64,000 nucleotides of DNA, from the NCBI RefSeq assembly GCF_000717345.1, contig NZ_JNZA01000020.1, positions 62,001-126,000 on the forward strand, in the 5' to 3' direction. How positions within the stretch are numbered: the first letter of the stretch is position 1; every line of letters begins with the position of its first letter. Positions 26,372 through 35,296 of this stretch are shown one piece after another. The notes below the pieces were generated by a model that had not been told where the DNA came from, ran no database searches, and worked only from the letters and a program-made list of their open reading frames with translations. The stretch is from Streptomyces lydicus (GTDB lineage: Bacteria; Actinomycetota; Actinomycetes; Streptomycetales; Streptomycetaceae). The position numbers and the translations under genes are program-made.

Positions 26372-27280
26372 ATGAGTACCTTGCGTGGCCGGGTGGCCGG
26401 ACTGCCGGACTGGGACCGCTGCGCGGTGATGGGCGTCGTGAATGTGACGCCCGATTCGTTCTCCGACGGCGGGGAGTGGTTCGACACCGAACTCGCCGTC
26501 AAACACGGCCTGGACCTGGTGGCGCAGGGCGCCGACCTGGTCGATGTGGGCGGCGAGTCCACCCGGCCGGGCGCGGCGCGGGTCGACGAGGCCGAGGAGC
26601 TGCGCCGGGTCGTCCCGGTCGTACGGGAGCTGGCCGCGGCCGGCGTGGTGGTCTCCGTCGACACCATGCGGGCGTCCGTCGCCGAGCAGGCGGTCGAGGC
26701 CGGGGCGCAGCTCGTCAACGACGTCAGCGGGGGCGCCGCCGACCCGGCCATGGTGCCGGTGGTGGCCGCCCACCACGTCCCGTTCGTGGTGATGCACTGG
26801 CGCGGCCAGTCCATCGACATGAACAACCGTGCCGTCTACGGGGACGTGGTCGCCGAGGTCGTCGACGAACTGGGACGGTCCGTGGAGCGCGCGGTGGCCG
26901 GCGGCATCGACCCCGACCGGATCGTCGTCGATCCCGGTCTGGGCTTCGCCAAGGCGGCCGAGCACGACCTCGCGCTGGTCGCCCACCTGTCGCGGCTGCG
27001 GGCACTGGGCCGGCCCCTGCTGGTGGCGGCATCGAGGAAACGGTTCCTGGGCAGGGTGCTGGCGGGCGGCGCGGAAGCCGCCCCGCCGCCCGCTCGGGAG
27101 CGGGATGCCGCGACGGCGGCGGTGTCGGCGATCGTGGCGCGAGAGGGGGCCTGGGCGGTGCGGGTGCACGAGGTCAGGGCGAGCGCGGACGCGGTACGGG
27201 TGGCCCGTGCCGTGGAGAGCGCGACGGCCGGTGACGGCGGGACGAGCGGGACGACGGCGAATTCGACGGGAACGGTGTGA
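26372..27280 (+). CDS. folP: Dihydropteroate synthase
   Basis: A 302-residue TIM barrel joining p-aminobenzoate to dihydropterin pyrophosphate, the sulfonamide target. Landmarks are VMGVVNVTPDSFSDGG, VDVGGESTRPGA and the C-terminal SRKRFLGRVL. The C-terminal tail after residue 285 is Thr/Gly-rich. It overlaps the next gene by 4 bp (GTGA), so translation is coupled. folB and folK follow after an unrelated-looking NTF2-type gene. Confidence 0.97.
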   Translation: MSTLRGRVAGLPDWDRCAVMGVVNVTPDSFSDGGEWFDTELAVKHGLDLVAQGADLVDVGGESTRPGAARVDEAEELRRVVPVVRELAAAGVVVSVDTMRASVAEQAVEAGAQLVNDVSGGAADPAMVPVVAAHHVPFVVMHWRGQSIDMNNRAVYGDVVAEVVDELGRSVERAVAGGIDPDRIVVDPGLGFAKAAEHDLALVAHLSRLRALGRPLLVAASRKRFLGRVLAGGAEAAPPPARERDAATAAVSAIVAREGAWAVRVHEVRASADAVRVARAVESATAGDGGTSGTTANSTGTV

Positions 27281-27774
27281 GCGGCTTGGGCCCACGGACG
27301 GACATCGAGCTGGTCGAGCAGGCCAACACGACCCTGTACGAGACCATCGAGCGCGGCGATCACGAGGCGCTGGCCGAGCTGTGGCTGGACGGTCAGGTGA
27401 GCGTGGTCCACCCCGGCTGGCCGGTGCTGCGGGGGCGCGGCGAGGTGCTGCGCTCGTACGCCCTGATCATGGCGAACACCGAGTACATCCAGTTCTTCCT
27501 GACGGACGTCGAGATCGATGTCATCGGTGACACCGCCCTGGTGACCTGCACCGAGAACATCCTCAGCGGCGGCCCCGCGGAGGACGACGGGTCGGTGGGA
27601 CCGCTGATCGGCCAGCTGGTCGTGGCGACCAATGTCTTCCGGCGTACGGAGGACGGCTGGCGGGTGTGGTCGCACCACGGGTCGCCGGTGCTGGCGGACC
27701 GGGACGACGACGAGGACGAGGACGGCGAGGGCGGGGGACTCGGCGAGGGCGACGGCGACGAGGGCGTCCTCTGA
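27277..27774 (+). CDS. NTF2-like (SnoaL-type) protein coupled to folP
   Basis: A 165-residue protein with an NTF2/SnoaL-like cone fold: ELVEQANTTLYETIERGDHEALAELW, GWPVLRGRGEVLRSY, TCTENIL and a VFRRTEDGWRVWSHHGSPV end. A very acidic tail (about 20 Asp/Glu/Gly residues) closes the protein. It starts inside the folP stop codon (GTGA overlap), so it is made with folP. The function is unknown; the coupling suggests folate-related use. Confidence 0.85.
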   Translation: MSGLGPRTDIELVEQANTTLYETIERGDHEALAELWLDGQVSVVHPGWPVLRGRGEVLRSYALIMANTEYIQFFLTDVEIDVIGDTALVTCTENILSGGPAEDDGSVGPLIGQLVVATNVFRRTEDGWRVWSHHGSPVLADRDDDEDEDGEGGGLGEGDGDEGVL

Positions 27775-28230
27775 GGCGGTCCGCCGGGCCCTTGAGCCGG
27801 TCCGTTGGGCGCTTGTGACGGCGTACGGCCGCACGCCGCGCGGCCGTACGTCTCATGATCCGGTCGGCCGGGCGTGTGAACCTTGCCATGGCTGCCCGCT
27901 CTTGCGCTCCCGGCGGCGGGGTGCGCACGGCGTCAGCGGGGTACGTCAGCCATCCGGGCGAGGGCGCACCCGTTCGAGCCAAGTGCGGCACGGGTAGGGG
28001 TGGGGCGCGCGGAGGGGGGTAAGAGGCCGCGCGGACGATCTCCCGGCCCGCTGGCTGTGCCGCGCTTAGCAGCAGGACGGGGACATGTCCATAGCCCCCG
28101 TGGGCGAGGACTGTCGGTGCTCGAAGGTAGATTCGATGGCGGGGCAGTGTTGCCGGATCGCTCCGGACGCCTGCCCGGAACCGACGAACAGTGGCGCCAG
28201 AGGTGCCGTGGACCAGTGGGAGTGATTCGC
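27775..28230. other. 456-bp intergenic region with terminator hairpin
   Basis: No gene is supported. A 10-bp stem CGTACGGCCG / CGGCCGTACG (27822-27831 with 27841-27850) shortly after the NTF2-like gene is a probable terminator. The stretch 28100-28230 probably holds the folB-folK promoter, but I see no clear hexamers. Confidence 0.6.
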
Positions 28231-28605
28231 GTGGATCGTGTCGCGCTGCGTGGGCTGAAGGCCCGGGGCCACCACGGGGTGTTTCCCCGTGAGCGCGAGG
28301 AAGGCCAGACCTTCATCGTCGACCTGGTTCTCGGTCTGGACACCCGCCAGGCGGCAGCCTCGGACGATCTCGCGAAGACCGTGCACTACGGCGTCGTGGC
28401 CGAGGAGGTGGTGGCCGTCGTGGAGGGCGAGCCCGTCGACCTCATCGAGACCCTGGCGGAGCGCATCGCCGACCAGTGCCTCAAGCACGCGGGCGTGCAG
28501 GAAGTGGAGGTGGTGGTGCACAAGCCGGACGCGCCGATCACCGTCCCCTTCGACGACGTGACCATCACCATCACTCGGAGTCGAGTACATGAACACCAGC
28601 AGTGA
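28231..28605 (+). CDS. folB: Dihydroneopterin aldolase
   Basis: A 124-residue enzyme cleaving dihydroneopterin to 6-hydroxymethyl-dihydropterin and glycolaldehyde. It shows LKARGHHGVFPREREEGQTF (with the conserved Glu), TVHYGVVAEEV and the catalytic Lys in VVVHKPDAPI. The GTG at 28231 has GGGAG 9 nt upstream; a much longer upstream frame is unsupported. It overlaps folK by 17 bp. Confidence 0.96.
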   Translation: MDRVALRGLKARGHHGVFPREREEGQTFIVDLVLGLDTRQAAASDDLAKTVHYGVVAEEVVAVVEGEPVDLIETLAERIADQCLKHAGVQEVEVVVHKPDAPITVPFDDVTITITRSRVHEHQQ

Positions 28606-29185
28606 CCCGACCGTTCAGCCGGTGCCCGCCTCCGTCGTGGAGCAGGTGGACGCCGCCGATGTGACGCTCTCCAACCCCAAACGCGCCGTGATCTCTCTCG
28701 GCAGCAACCTCGGCAACCGCCTGGAGACCCTCCAGGGTGCCGTCGACGCGCTGGAGGACACCCCTGGCCTGCGCGTCAAGGCGGTCTCGCCGGTGTACGA
28801 GACCGAGCCGTGGGGCGTGGACGCCGCCAGCCAGCCGTCGTACTTCAACGCCGTGGTGCTGATCAAGACGACGCTGCCGCCGGAGTCCCTCCTGGAGCGC
28901 GGGCACGCGATCGAGGAAGCCTTCGAGCGGGTGCGTGACGAGCGCTGGGGCCCGCGCACGATCGACGTCGACATCGTGGCCTACCAGGACGTCCTCTCCG
29001 ACGACCCGCTGCTGACGCTGCCGCACCCGCGCGCCCACGAGCGGGCGTTCGTGCTGGTGCCGTGGCTCGACGTCGACCCGGAGGCGGAGGTCCCCGGGCG
29101 CGGCGCGGTGGCCGAACTTCTCTCGGCGGTCGGCCGTGCGGGCGTGGTGGCCCGCGCCGACCTGGAACTGCGGCTGCCCGAGTAG
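28589..29185 (+). CDS. folK: Hydroxymethyl-dihydropterin pyrophosphokinase
   Basis: A 198-residue HPPK transferring pyrophosphate from ATP to hydroxymethyl-dihydropterin. Landmarks are AVISLGSNLGNRLETLQGAV, SPVYETEPWG, ERVRDERWGPRTIDVDI and LPHPRAHERAFVL. About 25 extra residues precede the domain because the start lies within folB; an internal start is possible. Translation is coupled to folB. Confidence 0.96.
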   Translation: MNTSSDPTVQPVPASVVEQVDAADVTLSNPKRAVISLGSNLGNRLETLQGAVDALEDTPGLRVKAVSPVYETEPWGVDAASQPSYFNAVVLIKTTLPPESLLERGHAIEEAFERVRDERWGPRTIDVDIVAYQDVLSDDPLLTLPHPRAHERAFVLVPWLDVDPEAEVPGRGAVAELLSAVGRAGVVARADLELRLPE

Positions 29186-29352
29186 CCGTTAGGGTTGCGG
29201 GTCGGCTGCGCGGGAAGCGGCTCCGTACGGCGGGTAGGCGTACGGAGTGGTGCCATGCGGGAGGTATGCCTACGCAGCGGACAACGCGGCCATAACGGCA
29301 AGATGGTCGTGACGGCAGGGATGGTCATGACGGTGCGAGGGGCGATCGCTCG

Positions 29353-29838
29353 GTGAAGCAGCTACACATCAAGGTGCTGGTCGGGCTGTTCCTGGCGGCC
29401 GGCGTGCTGGCCTGGGGAGTCGCCAGGCTGTGGGACTCCTTCGGGACCCTGCCCAGCGTTCCGGTGGCCGCGCCGATCGTGCTGGCGCTGATCGCCGCCG
29501 TGCTCGCCGCCACCGCGCTCGCGCTCCGCGCGCGGCTGCGCGCCCAGCGCGAGCGGCGGCCCGGGGCGAAGGGCGTCGACCCGCTGGTGGCCGCCCGAGC
29601 GGTGGTCTTCGGGCAGGCCAGCGCGCTGGTCGCCTCGCTGGTCGCCGGGCTCTACGGCGGTGTCGGCGTCTTCCTGCTGACCTCCGGCCTCGATGTGGAC
29701 CCGCGCCGCGACCAGGCGATCTACGCCGGTCTGTCGGTGCTCGCCGGCGCCGCGGTGGTCGCCGCGGCGATCTTCCTGGAGAGGGTCTGCAAACTGCCGG
29801 ACGACGACGGCAACGGCGGGGCCGACGCGACGGTGTGA
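29353..29838 (+). CDS. DUF3180 membrane protein
   Basis: A 161-residue membrane protein of the DUF3180 family, found next to folK throughout actinobacteria. Four hydrophobic stretches are visible (about 8-25, 35-55, 82-105, 120-140), with basic residues RARLRAQRERR between the second and third. The start is GTG. Its role is unknown; the genomic link to folate genes is conserved. Confidence 0.88.
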   Translation: MKQLHIKVLVGLFLAAGVLAWGVARLWDSFGTLPSVPVAAPIVLALIAAVLAATALALRARLRAQRERRPGAKGVDPLVAARAVVFGQASALVASLVAGLYGGVGVFLLTSGLDVDPRRDQAIYAGLSVLAGAAVVAAAIFLERVCKLPDDDGNGGADATV

Positions 29839-29957
29839 CCCGCTGGGCCTGCGGGGCCTGCCGACGCCACCGAGCCGGCCGGGCCTGCCGAGGCACGCTG
29901 ATCTGTTGAACCTCCGGCCCGGTGTCGGGCGCGCCCGCCGCGGCGACCCGCCGGTGG

Positions 29958-31190
29958 TCAGGCGCCGCCGGGGCCCGGGACCGTGTCGAGCGCGACCCCG
30001 CCGCGCGGCACGTCCGTGGCGTCGGCGGTGGTGGAGCGGCGCAGCGCGCCGTGCAGCCCGGCGGGCGTCAGGACGCCGAGATGGCGGTCGCCGTCCCGTA
30101 CCGCTATCCAGCCGGCGTCGTGCTGGAGCAGCGCGCTGAGCGCCTGCTTGAGGGGCGCGCCGAGCGGTACCCAGGCGTCCATCGGCCGCGCGTACGCACG
30201 GACGGTGCTCCCGGACCCGGACCCGGCCGGTGCCGCGGGCCCGGTGCCCGTGCCCGATGTCGTTTCCCCGCCCGCTCCGCCGCCGTTCAGGGCCGCGGCC
30301 GCGACCCAGCCGTACGGCGCGCCGTCGGCGTCCAGGACGACCGCCCAGGGCGCGCCCTCGTCGGCCAGCCGGCCGGCGGCGGAGGCCGCGGGGTCGTCGA
30401 GCCGGACGACCGGCGGCGCTTCGAGGTCGCCGGGCTCCACCGGGGTGACGGCGAGTCGCTTCAGGCCCCGGTCCGCGCCGACGAACTGCGCGGCATACGG
30501 GGTCGCGGGCGCGCCCAGCACCGTCGCGGGGGTGTCGAACTGCTCGATCCGCCCGGCCCCGTACACCGCGATCCGGTCGCCCAGCCGGACCGCCTCCTCG
30601 ATGTCGTGGGTGACGAAGAGGACCGTCTTGCGGAGCGTGGACTGGAGCCGCAGGAACTCGTTCTGGAGGTGCTCGCGGACGACCGGGTCGACGGCGCCGA
30701 ACGGCTCGTCCATGAGCAGGACGGGTGGGTCGGCGGCGAGCGCCCTGGCCACCCCGACCCGCTGGCGCTGGCCGCCGGAGAGCTGCTCGGGGTAGCGGTC
30801 GCCGTACGCCGACGGGTCCAGGCCGACCAGGTCGAGGAGTTCCGCGGCGCGGGCCCTGGCCTCCTTGCGGGGCCGGCCGAGGAGGTGGGGGACGGTGGCG
30901 GTGTTGTCCAGGACGGTCTTGTGGGGGAAGAGGCCGACCTGCTGGATGACGTAGCCGATGCGGCGGCGCAACTGGACGGGGTCGACGGTGGAGATGTCCT
31001 CGCCGTCCAGGAAGATCCGCCCGCTGGTGGGCTCGATGAGGCGGTTGACCATCTTCATCGTCGTGGTCTTGCCGCACCCCGAGGGCCCTACGAGCGTGAC
31101 GAGTTCCCCCTCGGCGACCTCGAAGGTGAGGTCGTCGACGGCGGTGGTGCCGTCGGGGTAGCTCTTGCTGACGTGCTCGAAGCGGATCAT
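29958..31190 (-). CDS. Osmoprotectant ABC transporter ATPase with CBS domains
   Basis: A 410-residue OpuCA/ProV-type ATPase powering uptake of glycine betaine, choline or carnitine. Walker A is GPSGCGKTT (35-43), the signature is QLSGGQRQRVGVARAL, and Walker B is VLLMDEPFGAVD. Two CBS-like modules follow (about 275-400), split by a Gly/Thr/Ser-rich insert. CBS pairs sense ionic strength in this family. ATG at 31190 has GGGGGAAG upstream. It is divergent from the permease and binding-protein genes. Confidence 0.94.
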   Translation of the reverse strand: MIRFEHVSKSYPDGTTAVDDLTFEVAEGELVTLVGPSGCGKTTTMKMVNRLIEPTSGRIFLDGEDISTVDPVQLRRRIGYVIQQVGLFPHKTVLDNTATVPHLLGRPRKEARARAAELLDLVGLDPSAYGDRYPEQLSGGQRQRVGVARALAADPPVLLMDEPFGAVDPVVREHLQNEFLRLQSTLRKTVLFVTHDIEEAVRLGDRIAVYGAGRIEQFDTPATVLGAPATPYAAQFVGADRGLKRLAVTPVEPGDLEAPPVVRLDDPAASAAGRLADEGAPWAVVLDADGAPYGWVAAAALNGGGAGGETTSGTGTGPAAPAGSGSGSTVRAYARPMDAWVPLGAPLKQALSALLQHDAGWIAVRDGDRHLGVLTPAGLHGALRRSTTADATDVPRGGVALDTVPGPGGA

Positions 31191-31365
31191 TCTTCCCCCT
31201 GGTGTGGACGGGGCCATTGTGGCCGGGCGGTCGTGAACGCGGTGTTGCGGGCGGATGGCGATGTGGCCGGTGAGCTGCACGACCGGGGCGATTGTCAGTG
31301 GTGGGGTTTAGGGTCGCAGACGGTAATCGAAGAAGTGAGCGAGAGGGCGGGGGAGGTGACGGGCC

Positions 31366-32100
31366 ATGAGCGGCCACGCCGCCGGGCCGAGCTGCCTGGA
31401 GACGAACGACTGGATCTGCGGTGAATATCTGCGCACCCGCAGCCAGGAGTTGACCGACGCGACGGTGCAGCACCTCGGCATCACCGCGGTGTCGGTGCTG
31501 ATCGGGCTGCTGATCGCCTTTCCGCTGGCCCTGCTGGCCAGGAGCCGGCGGGGCGCGGCCGGCCCGGTTCTGGGCCTGACGACGGTGCTCTACACGGTCC
31601 CCTCGCTGGCGATGTTCGCCCTGCTGACACCGGTGTTCGGGGTCTCCGCGGCGGTGGTCGTCACGGGCCTGGTGCTGTATTCGCTGACGATCCTGGTGCG
31701 CAACATCCTCGCCGGCCTCCAGGCGGTGCCCGCCGAGGTGCGGGAGGCTGCCCGGGGCATGGGGTACGGGCCCGCCCGGCTGCTGCTGGAGGTGGAACTC
31801 CCGCTGGCACTGCCGGCGTTGGTGGCCGGTGTGCGGATCGCCACGGTCTCGACGGTGGCGATGACGACCATCGGCTCCGTCGTCGGCTACGGCGGTCTGG
31901 GCAATCTCATAGCCAGCGGCATGGAGGGCTTCTTCAAGGCGGAGGTGCTCACCGCGTCGGTGCTGTGCGTGCTGCTGGCGCTGCTCGCCGATCTGCTGCT
32001 GATGCTCCTCCAGCGGCTGCTGACGCCCTGGACGCGGGCGCAGGCGCGCGGCGCGGCGCGGGCGCGGCGCGGCGCGCGTGTGGCGAGGGCGGCCGGCTGA
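31366..32100 (+). CDS. Osmoprotectant ABC transporter permease 1
   Basis: A 244-residue OpuCB-type permease with five or six membrane helices. The EAA loop that contacts the ATPase is visible as EVREAARGMGYGPARLLLEVELP. The tail is a run of Arg/Ala. Its stop codon overlaps the next permease start (TGATG), so the two are translationally coupled. Confidence 0.92.
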   Translation: MSGHAAGPSCLETNDWICGEYLRTRSQELTDATVQHLGITAVSVLIGLLIAFPLALLARSRRGAAGPVLGLTTVLYTVPSLAMFALLTPVFGVSAAVVVTGLVLYSLTILVRNILAGLQAVPAEVREAARGMGYGPARLLLEVELPLALPALVAGVRIATVSTVAMTTIGSVVGYGGLGNLIASGMEGFFKAEVLTASVLCVLLALLADLLLMLLQRLLTPWTRAQARGAARARRGARVARAAG

Positions 32101-32861
32101 TGGGGGCGATCGCGGGGGCCTGGCAGTGGCTGACGACGGCCGCCAACTGGGCGGGGGAGAAGGGCGCCTGGCACCGGCTGGCCGAGCACCTGTGGCTCAG
32201 CGGCGTGTGTCTGGCGCTGGCCTGCCTGATCGCCCTGCCGGTGGCGCTCTGGCTCGGGCACCTCGGCAAGGGCGGGGCGCTGGCGGTCAGCCTGTCCAAC
32301 GTGGGGCGGGCGGTGCCCACGTTCGCGGTGCTGGTGCTGCTGACGCTCAGCCCGCTGGGCCGGCACGGGGACTGGCCGACGGTCATCGCGCTGGTGCTGT
32401 TCGCGGTGCCGCCTCTGCTGACCAACGCCTATCTGGGCATGCGGGAGGCGGACCGCGATGTCGTCGAGGCCGCCCGCGGGATGGGCATGTCGGGACCGCA
32501 GCTCCTGCTGCGGGTGGAGATACCGCTCGCCTACCCGCTGATCATGACCGGTCTGCGGTCCGCCACGGTCCAGGTGGTGGCGACCGCGACGCTGGCCGCG
32601 CTGGCCGGCGGCGGGGGCCTGGGCCGCATCATCACCGCCGGCTTCGGCAACTACGACACCGCTCAGGTCGTCGCGGGCGCCCTGCTGGTGGCCGTGCTCG
32701 CGCTGGCCGTGGAGGGCACCCTCGTCCTCGCCGAGCGGCTCCTCGACCCGATGCGGGGGCGGCGGCGTGCCGCCCGTAGCGCCTCGGGGCCGCGTACGAC
32801 GTCGCGCCGGGCTCCGGCCCGGACTGACGCGAGCGGACCCGAACTGATCCGAACGGACTGA
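32100..32861 (+). CDS. Osmoprotectant ABC transporter permease 2
   Basis: A 253-residue permease of the same family; EAA loop DVVEAARGMGMSGPQLLLRV is present. ATG 32100 overlaps the previous stop; an upstream frame extension is only read-through of the preceding gene. It forms a heterodimeric membrane channel with permease 1. The next gene encodes the binding lipoprotein. Confidence 0.93.
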   Translation: MGAIAGAWQWLTTAANWAGEKGAWHRLAEHLWLSGVCLALACLIALPVALWLGHLGKGGALAVSLSNVGRAVPTFAVLVLLTLSPLGRHGDWPTVIALVLFAVPPLLTNAYLGMREADRDVVEAARGMGMSGPQLLLRVEIPLAYPLIMTGLRSATVQVVATATLAALAGGGGLGRIITAGFGNYDTAQVVAGALLVAVLALAVEGTLVLAERLLDPMRGRRRAARSASGPRTTSRRAPARTDASGPELIRTD

Positions 32862-32873
32862 ATGGTGGCATCC

Positions 32874-33839
32874 ATGAGCAGCACCTCGCGCGCGGCCCGT
32901 ACCGCGCTCGTCGCGGGCACCGTCGTCGCACTGGCGGCCGGGCTGGCCGCATGCGGTGGCCAGAGCCTGGAGGAGAAGGGCGGTTCCCACGGCAAGGGCG
33001 GCAAGGACGAGATCGTCATCGGCTCGGCCGGTTTCACCGAGTCGAAGGTGCTCGCCGAGATCTATTCCCGTCTCCTCTCCGACGCCGGTTACCACACCCG
33101 CATACAGACCCTCGCCAATCGCGAGCTGTATGAACCGGCCCTGGAGAAGGGGCAGATCGATGTGGTCCCGGAATACGCCTCCACCCTCGCCGAATTCCTC
33201 AACGCGAAGCAGAACGGCGCCAAGGCGAAGCCCGTCGCCTCCAGCGACATCGACAAGACGGTGGCGGCGCTGAAGAAGCTCGCCGTACCGCGCGGACTGA
33301 AGGTGCTGCCGGCGGGCTCCGCGACGGATCAGAACGCCTTCGCGGTCAGCAAGAAATTCGCCGCCGAGCACAAGCTGAAGACCCTCTCCGACCTCGGCAC
33401 TTCCCACCAGAAGATCAAACTCGCCTCGGGTGAGGAGTGCGAGACCCGGGTGTTCTGCAAGCCCGGTCTGGAGAAGACCTACGGCATCGACATCACCGGC
33501 CTGGATCCCAAGGGAGTCGGGACGCCGCAGGCCAAGCAGGCGGTCAAGGACGGCACCGACCAGCTGGTCCTCACCACGACCACGGACGCCACCCTCGACA
33601 ACTTCGGGCTGGTGCTTCTGAAGGACGACAAGAAGCTCCAGAACGCCGACAATGTGCTGCCGGTGGTGAATGCCAAGAGCGCGGGCGACAAGGAGATCGA
33701 GACCGCCCTCGGGAAGCTCACGAGTGCGCTGACGACCGAAGACTTGATCAACTTGAACCGCAAGGTCGATGCCGAGCGACTCAAGCCCGCGGATGTCGCA
33801 CAGGCATTTCTGGAGTCGAAGGGGCTGGTCAAGAAGTAA
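32874..33839 (+). CDS. Glycine-betaine/choline-binding lipoprotein
   Basis: A 321-residue OpuCC/OpuAC-like substrate-binding protein. A signal peptide ends in the lipobox LAAC, so it is a lipoprotein facing the outside. IVIGSAGFTESKVLAEIYSRLL and the VVPEYASTLAEFLN segment are typical of the QAT family. The ATG at 32874 has GGTGG upstream and is preferred to the ATG touching the previous stop. Complete import system: lipoprotein, two permeases, divergent ATPase. Confidence 0.93.
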   Translation: MSSTSRAARTALVAGTVVALAAGLAACGGQSLEEKGGSHGKGGKDEIVIGSAGFTESKVLAEIYSRLLSDAGYHTRIQTLANRELYEPALEKGQIDVVPEYASTLAEFLNAKQNGAKAKPVASSDIDKTVAALKKLAVPRGLKVLPAGSATDQNAFAVSKKFAAEHKLKTLSDLGTSHQKIKLASGEECETRVFCKPGLEKTYGIDITGLDPKGVGTPQAKQAVKDGTDQLVLTTTTDATLDNFGLVLLKDDKKLQNADNVLPVVNAKSAGDKEIETALGKLTSALTTEDLINLNRKVDAERLKPADVAQAFLESKGLVKK

Positions 33840-33903
33840 CCAGCGGGAAACGGATCGGCGGGCGGGGCCCCATAGGTCCCGCACGCACGGTAAGTTTCTG
33901 GCC

Positions 33904-35154
33904 ATGCCACGAGGACGCCACCGCCATTCACCACCCCTCCACCGGCTGCTTCCTCCCTCGACGGTCGCCGGAGTGTCAATCGCCTGCGCCGCGGGCGCGT
34001 GGTTTGTCGGCGACGATCTGGTGCAACGGGTGCTCGCCGCCGGCGCGGCGGCCGCCGCACTCACCGGCGCCGTCCTGCTGCGGTCCTGGGACCGAAAGGC
34101 CGGCCGCCGGGTCGCCGAACTCACCCGCGCCCGGGTACGCGACGAGTGGCGCACCGAGGAGCGGATAGCCGAACTCGAAACGGACGTCGAGGAGTCCCGC
34201 GAGCTCCGTACCGCCCTGGAGGGCAAACTCCGGGCCAAGCGCGCCGAATTGGCCCGGCTGCGCAGCGAGCACGCCGAGCTGCTGCGCCGCTACGCCACCG
34301 CCGAGACCGAGCGGGCCAGCGCCCTGGAGGGCCGCCGCCTGCTCGCCATCGAGGCCACCGCCCCGGCCAAGGCGCTGCCGGCCGTCGCGGGACCGCCGCG
34401 GACCCTCGACTCCCTGCGTACCGCGAAGGCCACCGTCCCGGCCCGGCGCGGGCCCGCCGAGGGCCGGGGCCGGCCGGCTCCGGGCACCGCCACCTACGCC
34501 CAGGCCGACCAGGCGCTCCGTCAGCTGGCCCGCAACGCCGCCCGGCAGCGCGCCGCCCGCGACGCCGCGCCCGCCTCCGGCGGCAACGCCGCGCAGCGCC
34601 CCTCCGGAGGCGCCACGGGCACCCCGCAGGGCCGGGACGGTGACAGCCGGGGGAACGCCCCGGCGGCCGCCGCCGAGCGCACCGGCGGCGCGGACCGGGC
34701 CCGTACGGCACCCGGCTCCGCGCTCCGTCCGGTCCCGGCCACCGCCGCCGCCCTCACCCCGGCCCGCCGCACCGCCTCCCGCGAGCTGGGCGGCTTCGAC
34801 TTCTTCGGCAACGGCAGCGACGCCTCCTCCCGGCAGCTGACCGCGCCGCTGGAGGAGGACCTGGCGGACGTCGTCGGTGAGGAGGCGCTCGCCGAGCAGT
34901 CCGCCCGGGCCGAAGGCCGCCACCGGGCCCGTACGCAGGGCCGTCCGCAGCTGCCCGCCGGCAGCGACGAGCGGGCCGACGACGCGCAGACCGACACCGA
35001 CGAGGACAGCGCCGCCCGGAGCGGCACCGACGCGGCCGGCGCGCTCGTGGCCGACGGTCCGACCACCAGCGGCGCCGGTGAGGTCATCGACCTCACCGCG
35101 CACGACGAGACCGAACAGCTCGACGTCGGCGTGCTGCGCAGCGCCATCTCCTGA
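33904..35154 (+). CDS. Membrane-anchored coiled-coil protein, function unknown
   Basis: A 416-residue protein I do not recognise by function. A basic start is followed by two close membrane helices (about 20-55). Residues about 70-140 form an Arg/Glu-rich coiled coil (EERIAELETDVEESRELRTA). The rest is Ala/Arg/Gly-rich, low-complexity and probably disordered. ATG 33904 was chosen because homology-like sequence and membrane segments begin there; an upstream frame extension is doubtful. It may be a cell-envelope scaffold. Confidence 0.75.
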   Translation: MPRGRHRHSPPLHRLLPPSTVAGVSIACAAGAWFVGDDLVQRVLAAGAAAAALTGAVLLRSWDRKAGRRVAELTRARVRDEWRTEERIAELETDVEESRELRTALEGKLRAKRAELARLRSEHAELLRRYATAETERASALEGRRLLAIEATAPAKALPAVAGPPRTLDSLRTAKATVPARRGPAEGRGRPAPGTATYAQADQALRQLARNAARQRAARDAAPASGGNAAQRPSGGATGTPQGRDGDSRGNAPAAAAERTGGADRARTAPGSALRPVPATAAALTPARRTASRELGGFDFFGNGSDASSRQLTAPLEEDLADVVGEEALAEQSARAEGRHRARTQGRPQLPAGSDERADDAQTDTDEDSAARSGTDAAGALVADGPTTSGAGEVIDLTAHDETEQLDVGVLRSAIS

Positions 35155-35196
35155 CCGCGACCGCACGGCGCCCGCCGCGCCCGGCCCGCGCCCGTC

Positions 35197-35242
35197 AGCC
35201 CTCGGCCCCGGAGCTCTCCCGAGCACCGGGGCCGAGGGCTTT
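35197..35242. terminator. 15-bp hairpin with T-tail
   Basis: AGCCCTCGGCCCCGG paired with CCGGGGCCGAGGGCT (35197-35211 with 35226-35240), followed by TT, downstream of the coiled-coil gene. Confidence 0.85.
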
Positions 35243-35255
35243 CACGTTCCGGAGC

Positions 35256-35285
35256 GTCACGCCCGGGCGGCCGCCCGGGCGTGAC
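35256..35285. terminator. 30-bp perfect palindrome after nuoD
   Basis: A perfect 15+15 palindrome (35256-35285), 11 bp downstream of the minus-strand nuoD stop; probably the nuoD terminator, next to the terminator of the convergent gene. Confidence 0.75.
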
Positions 35286-35296
35286 AAGGCCGCGCC

